Assembly: GCA_965250225.1 (NCBI GenBank) | Contig: CBDFNQ010000036.1 | Location: 124,001-188,000 of the forward strand | DNA: 64,000 bases | DNA from: CBDEUK01 sp965250225 | GTDB lineage: Bacteria > Pseudomonadota > Gammaproteobacteria > Eutrophobiales > Eutrophobiaceae | Direction of reading: 5' to 3' | In this document: in pieces, positions 54,682-63,171 of the stretch | Position numbering within the stretch: the stretch's first letter is position 1 | Layout: every line of letters begins with the position of its first letter | Notes under the pieces: model-generated | The model's database searches: none | What the model was told of the DNA's origin: nothing | Seen by the model: only the letters and a program-made list of their open reading frames with translations | Position numbers and translations under genes: made by a program

Positions 54682-56580
54682 ATGGCCCTGGTTACATTCG
54701 ACTCCGTCACCATTGAATTTGGTGAACAAAAAATTCTCGACGAAACGAATCTTGCGATTGAAAAAAATGAACGCATTTGTGTGATCGGTCGCAACGGTGC
54801 CGGGAAATCGACATTGCTCAAACTCATCGTCGGCCAAATTGAGCCCGATTCTGGCGAAATACAGCGACAAAACAACATTCGTATCAGCCAATTGCAACAG
54901 ACCCTGCCTAAGGAGCTTGAACTCACTGTCAAAGAATATGTCCGCGCTGGTCTGGAAGGCTTGCAGGAAAAGCTCAATCGCTTTCATGATTTATCCACAC
55001 AAATACTGGATAAAGTCATCATGCGTGAGTTGGAGAATTTACAACAGGACATTGAGGCACATGGGGGCTGGAATATCGACCAACGAGTGGACACTATTTT
55101 AAGTGAACTCGAACTCCCCAGCGATAGTACTTTAGCTGAATTATCTGGCGGCTGGCGCCGACGTGTTGGACTTGCCAGAACCCTGGTGAGCAATCCAGAT
55201 TTGCTATTACTTGATGAGCCGACCAATCACCTCGATCTCAATACCATTCAATGGCTGGAAAACCGTATCCATGCTTTTACCGGCAGTATTGTGTTCATTA
55301 CCCACGATCGAGCTTTTTTAAAACGCCTGGCCAATCGTATTATTGAACTGGATCGCGGACGCCTGAGTAGCTGGCCCGGCGGTTATGAAAAATACATCAC
55401 TAATAAAGAAAAATTCCTGCAAGAAGAAACAAAAAATAACGCCTTGTTTGATAAACGTCTGGCGGAAGAAGAAATCTGGATACGTCAAGGGATCAAGGCA
55501 CGGCGCACACGTAATGAAGGCCGTGTGAGGACACTTCAGTCCATGCGTGAAGAATACTCAAAACGGGTAAAACCACAGTCCAGAGCACGTATTGTTGTCG
55601 AGGGGGCTGATCAATCTGGACGCAAGGTGATTGAAGCCAGGAACCTGAAGCATGGCTATGGTGACAAACTATTAATCGATGGTTTATCACTTAAGATCAC
55701 GCGCGGCGATCGTATCGGTCTGGTAGGAAATAATGGCGTTGGGAAAAGCACTTTATTAAGAATCCTGCTTGGCGAAATCGAACCCGAATCTGGTTCTGTC
55801 AAACTCGGTAGCAACGTTGAAACGGCCTATTTTGATCAATTACGACGCAATCTTGATCCTGAAAAAACGGTAGCGGAAATAGTCGGAGATGGTTCTGACT
55901 ATATCAAACTCAACGGTAAAGAACGGCATGTCATTGGTTATTTGCGTGGTTTTTTATTCACCGCAAAAAGAACCATGACAAAAATTAAAGTCCTCTCAGG
56001 AGGAGAATGTAACCGTGTCATCCTGGCCAAACTACTCACTCGTCCCAGTAATCTACTGGTGCTCGATGAGCCAACCAATGATCTGGATGTTGAAACCCTG
56101 GAAGTACTCGAAGAACGTTTGTGTGAATATCAGGGGACGCTGATAGTCGTCAGCCATGACCGGGAATTCCTCGATAACGTGGTCACCAGTATTCTGGTCT
56201 TCGAAAATTCCGGGAAAATAGAATCTTATGTTGGTGGCTTCAGTGACTGGTTGAGACACGGCAAAACACTGGCTGAAACAGAACAATTCACCAATAAATC
56301 CTCAACCTCCCAAATAATGAACAACCAACAACAAAATTCCTCAAAAAAACTCAGCTATAAATTAAAACTCGAGCTGGATTCATTACCTGAAAAAATTGAA
56401 GATCTGGAACAACAATTACAAACACTACAAAATGAAACAAATTCACCCGAATTTCTTGATCAGGCTTATGAGCAACAAGCTCCAAAATTAAATCTGTTAA
56501 CAACAAAACAATATGAACTGGACAGCGCTATCAATCGATGGACTGAACTCGAAACCTTGCAAGAAGAACTCAAAAATTAA
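54682..56580 (+). CDS. uup: ABC-F family ATPase Uup
   Basis: 632 residues, no membrane domain. Two ATPase cassettes: GRNGAGKSTLLKL / LSGGWRRRVGLARTL / LLLDEPTNHLDL and GNNGVGKSTLLRI / LSGGECNRVILAKLL / LVLDEPTNDLDV. Arg-rich linker (KARRTRNEGRVRTLQSMREEY) and a C-terminal coiled coil (about 550-630), both Uup marks. Uup influences transposon excision and ribosome function in E. coli. It starts about 125 bp after the divergent dksA-like start. Confidence 0.93.
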   Translation: MALVTFDSVTIEFGEQKILDETNLAIEKNERICVIGRNGAGKSTLLKLIVGQIEPDSGEIQRQNNIRISQLQQTLPKELELTVKEYVRAGLEGLQEKLNRFHDLSTQILDKVIMRELENLQQDIEAHGGWNIDQRVDTILSELELPSDSTLAELSGGWRRRVGLARTLVSNPDLLLLDEPTNHLDLNTIQWLENRIHAFTGSIVFITHDRAFLKRLANRIIELDRGRLSSWPGGYEKYITNKEKFLQEETKNNALFDKRLAEEEIWIRQGIKARRTRNEGRVRTLQSMREEYSKRVKPQSRARIVVEGADQSGRKVIEARNLKHGYGDKLLIDGLSLKITRGDRIGLVGNNGVGKSTLLRILLGEIEPESGSVKLGSNVETAYFDQLRRNLDPEKTVAEIVGDGSDYIKLNGKERHVIGYLRGFLFTAKRTMTKIKVLSGGECNRVILAKLLTRPSNLLVLDEPTNDLDVETLEVLEERLCEYQGTLIVVSHDREFLDNVVTSILVFENSGKIESYVGGFSDWLRHGKTLAETEQFTNKSSTSQIMNNQQQNSSKKLSYKLKLELDSLPEKIEDLEQQLQTLQNETNSPEFLDQAYEQQAPKLNLLTTKQYELDSAINRWTELETLQEELKN

Positions 56581-56782
56581 ATTTAGATTGAGTAGAGTAC
56601 TTATTCATAGGCATAAAAACCATTTTTAGCCTGTATTTTATGTCGCAATTACCAAAACATTGCGATAAACTTCGCGATATTGACTGTCGATGAGAACATA
56701 AATCAAGATTTTTATTTCGATTCATGCATCGTACAAACAATAAGTTTTTTATTTAATTTTCCAAGTTTGAGGTAGAGATATA

Positions 56783-56989
56783 ATGGATAATGGTACAGTG
56801 AAGTGGTTCAATGAAACAAAAGGATTTGGGTTCATTGCACCAAGTGATGGTAGTAAAGACGTGTTCGTACATTTTTCAGTGATTGAAGGGGATGGATTTA
56901 AAACCCTGGCAGAAGGACAAGCTGTCGATTTCGAAGCAAAAGATGGTGATAAAGGACGTCAAGCAACCCGCGTTACCGCTGCGGCGTAG
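56783..56989 (+). CDS. Cold-shock protein (CspA family)
   Basis: 68 residues, a single cold-shock OB fold. RNP1 is KGFGFI and RNP2 is VFVHFS. Single-stranded RNA/DNA chaperone. The leader is at least 200 bases from uup and A+T-rich, as in cold-inducible csp genes, but I see no defined cold box. Flanking region 56990-57172 has a GAAAGGCCTTTC palindrome and no clear terminator. Confidence 0.95.
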   Translation: MDNGTVKWFNETKGFGFIAPSDGSKDVFVHFSVIEGDGFKTLAEGQAVDFEAKDGDKGRQATRVTAAA

Positions 56990-57172
56990 TTTAGTTATTT
57001 AGCTTAATTTCTATCATTCAGGCGGAAAGGCCTTTCTCTGATAGGCCATAATCTTCGTGCTCTACAGTTGCCCACTTTGTTCGTGGAGGGGCATTTGGTT
57101 TTTTTTGCGTTGTATTTTGTCTCGCAAATCATCTATATCTAATTTAATCCCACTAGAATTTTCATAATCCGA

Positions 57173-58051
57173 TTGAACAAGCGTTTTATCATTCACGGCG
57201 CATTACCTGCTTTTGGCTCGGCCTTTTGCTTTGCCATCATGGCCAGCTTTATCAAGATTACTTCAGAGGAATTACCCGCTTCACAACTGGTTTTTTTACG
57301 CAGTGTTATCGGCTTGTTGATTATCTTGCCAATCGTCTTACCCCGTGGCTATCAATTCATAAAAACCTCTAAACTAAAGTTACATCTGTTTCGTGCGTTG
57401 ATTAGTCTCTGTGCTATGACGTGTTTTTTTTATGCTATTGGGCATATTGGTTTATCAGAATCAGCTTTACTAAATGCCACATCGCCTTTGTTCATAGGAA
57501 TCCTTGCAACGATTTTTCTACAGGAACAACTTGATCGTTTTTCACTGCTCGCCTTGCTCTGTGGCTTTATCGGCATAGCATTAATACTCAAACCTGGCAC
57601 TGAATTATTTAGCCTGGCAGCCTTGATCGGATTAGCATCCGGCTTGTTTATTGGCTGTGCAAAAATCCTTGTGCGCTACATGTCCGATACTGAGCCTGTA
57701 TTACGCACAGTATTTTATTTCAGTTTATTATCAACTCTCTATTCTTCTATTCCTATGTTCTGGCTATGGCAAAGCCCATCCAATGATGCACTGATCTATA
57801 TGTTACTCGCGGGGATCTGTGCCACAGGCGGTCAAACCTTGTTAACCTATGCCTATTCTCACAATGAAGCCATTCAGGTCGCACCGTTTACCTATGTCAC
57901 CGTCCTGATTGCTACGCTGATTGCCTGGCTAGTCTGGCGAGAGTTTCCAGATTTAACCTCAAGCATAGGAGCCATACTGGTTATTGTTTCTTGTCTGGTG
58001 ATTACATTTCAGAAAAAAATGCCGAATCCATGGAAACAAAAAACGCCTTAA
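57173..58051 (+). CDS. EamA-family (DMT) transporter
   Basis: 292 residues, ten membrane segments in two EamA repeats (ALPAFGSAFCFAIMASFIKI; ALIGLASGLFIGCAKILVRY). The only usual start upstream of helix 1 is TTG at 57173, and no ribosome site is obvious, so the start is uncertain. Drug/metabolite exporter superfamily with unknown substrate. A second, different EamA gene follows downstream. Confidence 0.83.
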   Translation: MNKRFIIHGALPAFGSAFCFAIMASFIKITSEELPASQLVFLRSVIGLLIILPIVLPRGYQFIKTSKLKLHLFRALISLCAMTCFFYAIGHIGLSESALLNATSPLFIGILATIFLQEQLDRFSLLALLCGFIGIALILKPGTELFSLAALIGLASGLFIGCAKILVRYMSDTEPVLRTVFYFSLLSTLYSSIPMFWLWQSPSNDALIYMLLAGICATGGQTLLTYAYSHNEAIQVAPFTYVTVLIATLIAWLVWREFPDLTSSIGAILVIVSCLVITFQKKMPNPWKQKTP

Positions 58052-58114
58052 CTTAATCTTGTGTTTCATTTTCTGTTGACAACGACAAAGATTATCTTCA
58101 GACTCCCCGCCGTT

Positions 58115-58213
58115 ATGAAATCGATAATCAAAGACACTGCACAATGCATTACCATGCGACTGGTCAAATGGCTAGTCTGTGCTTCTACTTGTCTGCGGCT
58201 TTCGATGACATAA
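58115..58213 (+). CDS. Possible 32-residue leader or small protein
   Basis: ATG 58115 opens 32 codons (ending CASTCLRLSMT). It stops 30 bp before a strong terminator that itself precedes the next EamA gene by only 16 bp. The arrangement resembles a leader peptide with an attenuator. There is no run of codons for one amino acid and no strong ribosome site, so this remains tentative. Confidence 0.25.
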   Translation: MKSIIKDTAQCITMRLVKWLVCASTCLRLSMT

Positions 58214-58242
58214 ACTAAATACACAATTTTAGAATTCAATAG

Positions 58243-58276
58243 AAACCGCAGATTTCAAAATCTGCGGTTTTTTTTT
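58243..58276 (+). terminator. Strong rho-independent terminator
   Basis: Perfect 13-bp stem AAACCGCAGATTT / AAATCTGCGGTTT with a two-base nominal loop, then further T to 58276. It ends the transcript of the first EamA gene or of the small frame at 58115. It sits right in front of the second EamA start. Confidence 0.92.
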
Positions 58277-58291
58277 GCCTGGAAACTTATC

Positions 58292-59164
58292 ATGAACTTA
58301 TCAGTCGCCTATATCGCAACTATCTTAATTTGGTCAACCACACCGCTTGCCATTCAATGGAGCAGTAGAGGCCCGGGATTTTTATTTGGTGTAACGTCTC
58401 GTATGTTACTCGGGCTGCTGTGTGTATTGATCATTAACGTTTTTTTAAAAAGATCATTGCCAGTAAACAAAGCTGCGCTGCAGAGTTATATCGCTAGTGG
58501 AGTGGGAATATATGGAGCGATGTTATCGGTGTATTGGGGTGCGCAATACATCCCTTCTGGGTGGGTATCGATTATATTCGGACTGGCTCCTATGATCACA
58601 ACCATACTAGCTATGTTCTTGCTCAAGGAACAATCCTTAAGCTTGAACAAGATCGTCGCTCAGGTTACTGGCCTGGCTGTGATTTTTATGTCATCTTTTG
58701 ACGCTGGCTATTCTGCCAGTCTGGGAATAATTGCTGTGTTGTTCTCTGCTATTATACATTCAGGCAGTGCAGTCATCGTCAAACGTATCGATGCCAATAT
58801 CAGGCCGCTGGATTCGGTAACGGGCGGTTTATTGTTCGCGGTACCCGCCTATTTTGTGACATGGTCTATTTTTGATGGCGAATTACCACAAATGCTGTCA
58901 CTGAAAAATACGATTGCGATCTTATATTTAGCAATTATTGCCACAGCAGGTGGATTTGTATTGTATTATTTTATCTTAAAATATTTGAGCGCAGTGAAAG
59001 TGGCAATGGTAGCCATGTTATCGCCAGTATTGGCATTACTCCTGGGTAGCCTGTTAAATCATGAAGAAATAACAGGCAGAACAATTATTGGGGCGATCTT
59101 GATTATTACTGCCATGTTTGTGCATGATGCATTACCAACAAAGAATGAAGATAAATCTATTTGA
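58292..59164 (+). CDS. EamA-family (DMT) transporter
   Basis: 290 residues, ten membrane segments, two EamA repeats (AYIATILIWSTTPLAIQWSS; YSASLGIIAVLFSAIIHSGS). Only distantly like its neighbour at 57173, so not a recent duplicate. Its ATG is 16 bp after a terminator, so expression requires read-through or a promoter inside the terminator region. Substrate unknown. It is followed after 15 bp by the PHP gene. Confidence 0.88.
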   Translation: MNLSVAYIATILIWSTTPLAIQWSSRGPGFLFGVTSRMLLGLLCVLIINVFLKRSLPVNKAALQSYIASGVGIYGAMLSVYWGAQYIPSGWVSIIFGLAPMITTILAMFLLKEQSLSLNKIVAQVTGLAVIFMSSFDAGYSASLGIIAVLFSAIIHSGSAVIVKRIDANIRPLDSVTGGLLFAVPAYFVTWSIFDGELPQMLSLKNTIAILYLAIIATAGGFVLYYFILKYLSAVKVAMVAMLSPVLALLLGSLLNHEEITGRTIIGAILIITAMFVHDALPTKNEDKSI

Positions 59165-59179
59165 TGAATATGCTATTTC

Positions 59180-60004
59180 ATGATTTATGATCTACACACA
59201 CATACGCAGGTATCGGATGGCAAACTCTCGCCATCCGAATTACTTGCGCGCGCGAAGGAATTCCACGTAAATGCTATTTCGATCACGGATCATGATACCG
59301 TTAAAGCTTATGATGAACTGACTGATAAAGACAAACAGAGTATCACTCTAATACCTGGCATTGAATTCTCTTCTGTCTGGCGAAAAACAGGTGTACATAT
59401 TGTCGGTTTGAATATTGATCTAAACAATGATGCTTTGAAACAAACCATACAGCTTCAACAAAAGAATCGACAAGAACGTGCAAAAACTATCATCGATAAA
59501 CTAGCAAAAAAACTCAGCCAGGAAATAGCACTGGAACAAATTGAATCAATTGCCAGAAACAATAATATTGGCAGACCCCATATTGCTGAATATCTAGTGC
59601 AAAATAAAATTGTGGAAAATCAAAAAGAAGCTTTTGATAAATATCTTGGCACAGGGAAAATCGGTGATATTAAAAATACCTGGCTCGATCTTGAAACAAT
59701 AATAAAAACCATTACAAATTCCAACGGTATAGCCGTACTTGCTCACCCGGCGAAATATAAATTAACCAGAACAAAATTAATTGAATTATTATCTGATTTT
59801 AAAAATTATGGTGGTCAGGCTTTTGAAGTTGTTTCAGGTAAACAAGTACCACATTTAACCAGAGACCTTGCCAGGATTTCAGAGGCCAAAGAACTTTATG
59901 CCTCCTGTGGTTCCGATTTTCATCAAACAGGACATTCCTGGTCGGAACTTGGGAAATTTGGAAAACTACCAGAAAACTGTAAGCCAGTCTGGGAATTGTT
60001 TTAA
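59180..60004 (+). CDS. PHP-domain phosphatase (RNase AM / YciV-TrpH type)
   Basis: 274 residues. Metal-binding motifs DLHTHTQVSDG, SITDHDTVKAY, GIEFSS, RPHIAEYL, AVLAHPAKY and CGSDFHQTGH complete the PHP active site. The E. coli homologue removes phosphate from 3',5'-nucleoside bisphosphates and trims RNA 5' ends. Probably cotranscribed with the EamA gene before it. Converges with DUF2288. Confidence 0.9.
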   Translation: MIYDLHTHTQVSDGKLSPSELLARAKEFHVNAISITDHDTVKAYDELTDKDKQSITLIPGIEFSSVWRKTGVHIVGLNIDLNNDALKQTIQLQQKNRQERAKTIIDKLAKKLSQEIALEQIESIARNNNIGRPHIAEYLVQNKIVENQKEAFDKYLGTGKIGDIKNTWLDLETIIKTITNSNGIAVLAHPAKYKLTRTKLIELLSDFKNYGGQAFEVVSGKQVPHLTRDLARISEAKELYASCGSDFHQTGHSWSELGKFGKLPENCKPVWELF

Positions 60005-60041
60005 TAGAGTAAGAGTAATAAATTATTTCTTATGGGTGTCT

Positions 60042-60362
60042 CTATGATTTTTTAATAGGCTGAACCAAAACCCAGGGCTTAACCACCACACTCCAGATTT
60101 CTTCGCCACCTTCCGACCAGGTCTTTGCCTGTTGGTCAAAAGATCGTAATATTTTTTTTGCATTCACCCACTCTTCAATCTGTTCTGCATCATCAATGGC
60201 AAGAGTGTGCGCAACCTGAATTAAATCGAGCTCATCAGAGACATAGATCATTATTCCTTTAGCATAGAAAAATTCTACCTCTTTCCATACGACACGTGAT
60301 GTTTCAGAAAGAATATTTCTTTTTTCTTCTGTTTCAATGGTTAGTTTTTCTTCTATACACAT
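60042..60362 (-). CDS. DUF2288 protein
   Basis: 106 residues. ETSRVVWKEVEFFYAKGIMI and VSDELDLIQVAHTLAIDD fit DUF2288 (PF10052), a small family of gammaproteobacteria and cyanobacteria with no known function. No membrane or signal segment. It follows lipA by 20 bp on the same strand and may be the last gene of that operon. Confidence 0.75.
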   Translation of the reverse strand: MCIEEKLTIETEEKRNILSETSRVVWKEVEFFYAKGIMIYVSDELDLIQVAHTLAIDDAEQIEEWVNAKKILRSFDQQAKTWSEGGEEIWSVVVKPWVLVQPIKKS

Positions 60363-60382
60363 CTGGGTTTAGAAAGAGTGAT

Positions 60383-61354
60383 TCAAAAAACAGATTTTCC
60401 AATTGTTGCATCACCTGCAGCCTGTAGATCAGCATGATAAGACGAACGTACCATTGGCCCACTGGCAACATTGCTAAACCCTAAGCCTCTTGCGTATTTA
60501 CCTAATTCATCAAATTCCTGTGGTGCAACAAATCGTTCAACTGGCAAATGAAAGCGGCTTGGCTGTAAATATTGACCCAGGGTTAATAAATCACAGCCCT
60601 TTTGTTGTAGATCAACTATTACCTGTTTAATTTCATCAAGGCTTTCGCCCAGACCCAACATCAAACCAGATTTTGTCGGCACGTTAGGATTTCTTTGCTT
60701 AAATTCTTTCAGTAACCGTAAAGACCATTGATAATCAGAACCTGGTCGAACTTTTTTATAGAGAGCTGGCACGGTTTCAAGATTGTGATTGAATACATCT
60801 GGCGCTTGATTACTCAATTGTTCCAGAGCAGGTTCTAAGCGATTGCGAAAATCCGGAACCAATATTTCCACACTAATTCCCGGAGATTGTTCTCTAACTT
60901 CCTTAATGCATTCTGCAAAATACCCGGCACCACCGTCACGTAGATCGTCACGATCAACCGAGGTGATCACAACGTATTTAAGCTGCATCAATTGAATCGT
61001 CCTGGCAAGATTTTTCGGTTCGTCTTTATCCAGTGAATTCGGACGGCCGTGCGCCACATCGCAAAATGGACAACGTCGTGTACACAAATCACCCATGATC
61101 ATAAAAGTTGCTGTGCCATGTGCAAAACATTCACCTAAATTTGGACAGGACGCTTCTTCACAAACCGTGTGCAAGTCATGATCACGAATTAGGCGTTTGA
61201 GTTCTAGAACCTTTGGGTCGGTGGGTGCCATGGCACGTATCCATTCAGGCTTTCGCTTTAATGGCCCTTCGCTAGGGATAACCTTAATGGGAATACGCGA
61301 AATTTTTAAACTGCCTCTTTGTTCCCGGGTGGGTTTATTCATATCTGAATTCAT
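60383..61354 (-). CDS. lipA: Lipoyl synthase
   Basis: 323 residues. Inserts two sulfurs into octanoyl groups on lipoyl domains. The auxiliary cluster motif is CEEASCPNLGEC, the radical SAM motif is CTRRCPFC, and the C-terminal RSSYHAD supplies the serine ligand. Overlaps lipB by four bases (ATGA), so the pathway genes are translationally coupled. Confidence 0.97.
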   Translation of the reverse strand: MNSDMNKPTREQRGSLKISRIPIKVIPSEGPLKRKPEWIRAMAPTDPKVLELKRLIRDHDLHTVCEEASCPNLGECFAHGTATFMIMGDLCTRRCPFCDVAHGRPNSLDKDEPKNLARTIQLMQLKYVVITSVDRDDLRDGGAGYFAECIKEVREQSPGISVEILVPDFRNRLEPALEQLSNQAPDVFNHNLETVPALYKKVRPGSDYQWSLRLLKEFKQRNPNVPTKSGLMLGLGESLDEIKQVIVDLQQKGCDLLTLGQYLQPSRFHLPVERFVAPQEFDELGKYARGLGFSNVASGPMVRSSYHADLQAAGDATIGKSVF

Positions 61355-62022
61355 GCCGCTTTATTATCTTTTTTTGTTTGCCCTGTTTGTTTTGTCTGAT
61401 CCATCTGTATCTTTAAACCAAGATTCTCTGCCAGTTTAGGTAGCAATTTCTGGGCGACCGATTGACATTTCTCTTTGATCGAAAAATCGCTAAGCTGTGT
61501 CACTTCAAGGCCTGCAAAACCACAGGGATTGATTCCAAGAAACGGAGCTAGATCCATATCGACATTCAGCGCTAGCCCATGATAACAACATCCTTTCTTG
61601 ACCCGTATTCCGAGTGCAGAAATCTTTTTATGATTGACATACACACCCGGTGCACCATTGCGTCGTTGACCATCCAGTCCATAATCGTTTAACAATTCAA
61701 TAATTGACCGTTCCAGCAAGTTCACATAAGACTTAACTGCCAAACCCAGTTGTTTCAAATCAAGCAAGCAGTAAATGATCACCTGCCCTTTTCCATGATA
61801 GGTCACCTGTCCACCACGATCCGTCTGAATAACCGGGATGTTGTTTGTATCGATTAAGTGTTCACGCTTCCCATTCAAACCTAATGTGTAGACAGAGGAA
61901 TGTTCAACCAACCAAAGTTGATCCTGTGTTGCTTCTGTACGTTGTGATGTAAATGCCTGCATATCTTCCAGGCACACTTTATAGTCCTGAATACCCTGAT
62001 CAATGAATTGTGCAGTTCTCAT
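61351..62022 (-). CDS. lipB: Octanoyltransferase
   Basis: 223 residues. Transfers octanoate from ACP to lipoyl domains, the step before LipA. RGGQVTYHGKGQVIIY holds the substrate site and the active Lys lies in KISALGIRVKKGC; the catalytic Cys is in INPCGFAGLEVTQL. It overlaps both ybeD upstream and lipA downstream by four bases. Confidence 0.96.
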   Translation of the reverse strand: MRTAQFIDQGIQDYKVCLEDMQAFTSQRTEATQDQLWLVEHSSVYTLGLNGKREHLIDTNNIPVIQTDRGGQVTYHGKGQVIIYCLLDLKQLGLAVKSYVNLLERSIIELLNDYGLDGQRRNGAPGVYVNHKKISALGIRVKKGCCYHGLALNVDMDLAPFLGINPCGFAGLEVTQLSDFSIKEKCQSVAQKLLPKLAENLGLKIQMDQTKQTGQTKKDNKAA

Positions 62023-62309
62023 AGAGCCATTATCACTCGTTCATGTGCGGTTAATTCCATGTAGATATTATCCAGTTGCTGTTTACTCTGAGCCTCGACA
62101 ACGACGGTCACCGATATGTATTTTCCACCCTTGCTAGCACGGCTCTTGACAGCAGCATCACCAAGATCAGTCACGTGTTTTTTAACAATGCTGACAACGA
62201 GACCATCAAAGTCATCCATATCCATTCCCATCGCCTTAATCGGGAATGAACAGGGAAACTCCATGATGGTTTCCGTTTCCTGTTCGGATTGATTGGTATC
62301 TTCTGACAT
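62019..62309 (-). CDS. ybeD: YbeD-like DUF493 protein
   Basis: About 96 residues from ATG 62309; an earlier ATG at 62333 adds eight hydrophobic residues without support. EFPCSFPIKAMGMDMDDFD and YISVTVVVEAQSKQQLDNIY are the family features. ACT-like fold of unknown function, nearly always next to lipB. First gene of ybeD-lipB-lipA. Confidence 0.92.
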   Translation of the reverse strand: MSEDTNQSEQETETIMEFPCSFPIKAMGMDMDDFDGLVVSIVKKHVTDLGDAAVKSRASKGGKYISVTVVVEAQSKQQLDNIYMELTAHERVIMAL

Positions 62310-62354
62310 AATACCTACAATAATAACCGACAAAACTCACTATAACACTGAAAC

Positions 62355-62843
62355 ATGGACAAAAAAATATCTGACCTAAAAGCTACTCATGCACGAAGTG
62401 GCAAGCTCGAGTGGATCGGAATTCGTCCAAACCGTAAAGAGCCGTTGCAAACTCCAGACCAGGTTGAGTTCATTACGGGTCACGGTATCAAGGGTGATCA
62501 CCGCGCCTCTAAAGTTGGTTCTAAACGCCAGATCACTCTACTGCAATTTGAGCATCTCGAGGTCATTGCCAAACTGCTCGGGCAACCTTCAATTGCTGCA
62601 GAATTATTACGCCGCAATCTCCTCGTATCTGGCATCAATCTGACAGCTTTTCGAGGGGAAACCTTCAGCATTGGCAGTGCTATCCTGCAAGGTACCGGTT
62701 ACTGTCACCCCTGTTCCAGGATGGAAGAAAACCTTGGATCCGGTGGCTATAACGCGGTTCGTCATCATGGTGGTATTACCGCGAGGGTTCTCGAAGGTGG
62801 GATAGTCAAATTAGGCGCAATAGTAACGTTAAGGGATCTCTGA
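62355..62843 (+). CDS. MOSC-domain protein
   Basis: 162 residues. MOSC domains act in molybdenum-cofactor sulfur chemistry. Marks: GIKGDHRASKVGSKRQITLL, RRNLLVSGINLTAFRGETF, and a Cys-containing TGYCHPCSRMEENLG, which holds the family's conserved Cys. Its partner is unknown. The last codons and stop coincide with a dispersed CTCTGAACAAGTCCA word. Divergent from ybeD with 45 bp between starts. Confidence 0.85.
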   Translation: MDKKISDLKATHARSGKLEWIGIRPNRKEPLQTPDQVEFITGHGIKGDHRASKVGSKRQITLLQFEHLEVIAKLLGQPSIAAELLRRNLLVSGINLTAFRGETFSIGSAILQGTGYCHPCSRMEENLGSGGYNAVRHHGGITARVLEGGIVKLGAIVTLRDL

Positions 62844-62916
62844 ACAAGTCCACTATTACTAAAGGCATAAGTACTCAATCAGATTCACAGGCATTATGCA
62901 TACAATATTATAAAAT

Positions 62917-63056
62917 GAGATTTTTTCACGAAAAATAGTTTTTGTCATAACAAGGCGAAAATGTTCTAAAAAACGGAATTTACACGCAGTAAATGAGTAC
63001 TTTTAGGTTATTTTTAATGCCGATATGGCGAAAAATATGAATCGTGAGAAGATCTC
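62917..63056. repeat. MITE-like element with imperfect terminal inverted repeats
   Basis: GAGATTTTTTCACGAAAAAT (62917-62936) is matched 15 of 20 by the complement of 63037-63056. The 140 bp between contain two direct GGCGAAAA words and a small TTTAC/GTAAA hairpin. No coding. The larger intergenic region 62844-63171 has nothing else I recognise. Confidence 0.5.
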
Positions 63057-63171
63057 AGTTAATCATTCCTTTTAATTATAATTTCTGCTGTTAATATCTG
63101 CGCCTGAATTGGTTTAGAAAGCCGTTATTTTTCCCCTATATACAAACTAATAGAAACAGTCTTTTTTCTTT

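Noticed and set aside
62917..63056. CRISPR-like or attenuator structure downstream of the MOSC gene
   Set aside because: There are no regularly spaced repeats and no T-run hairpin; the paired ends fit a MITE-like element better.
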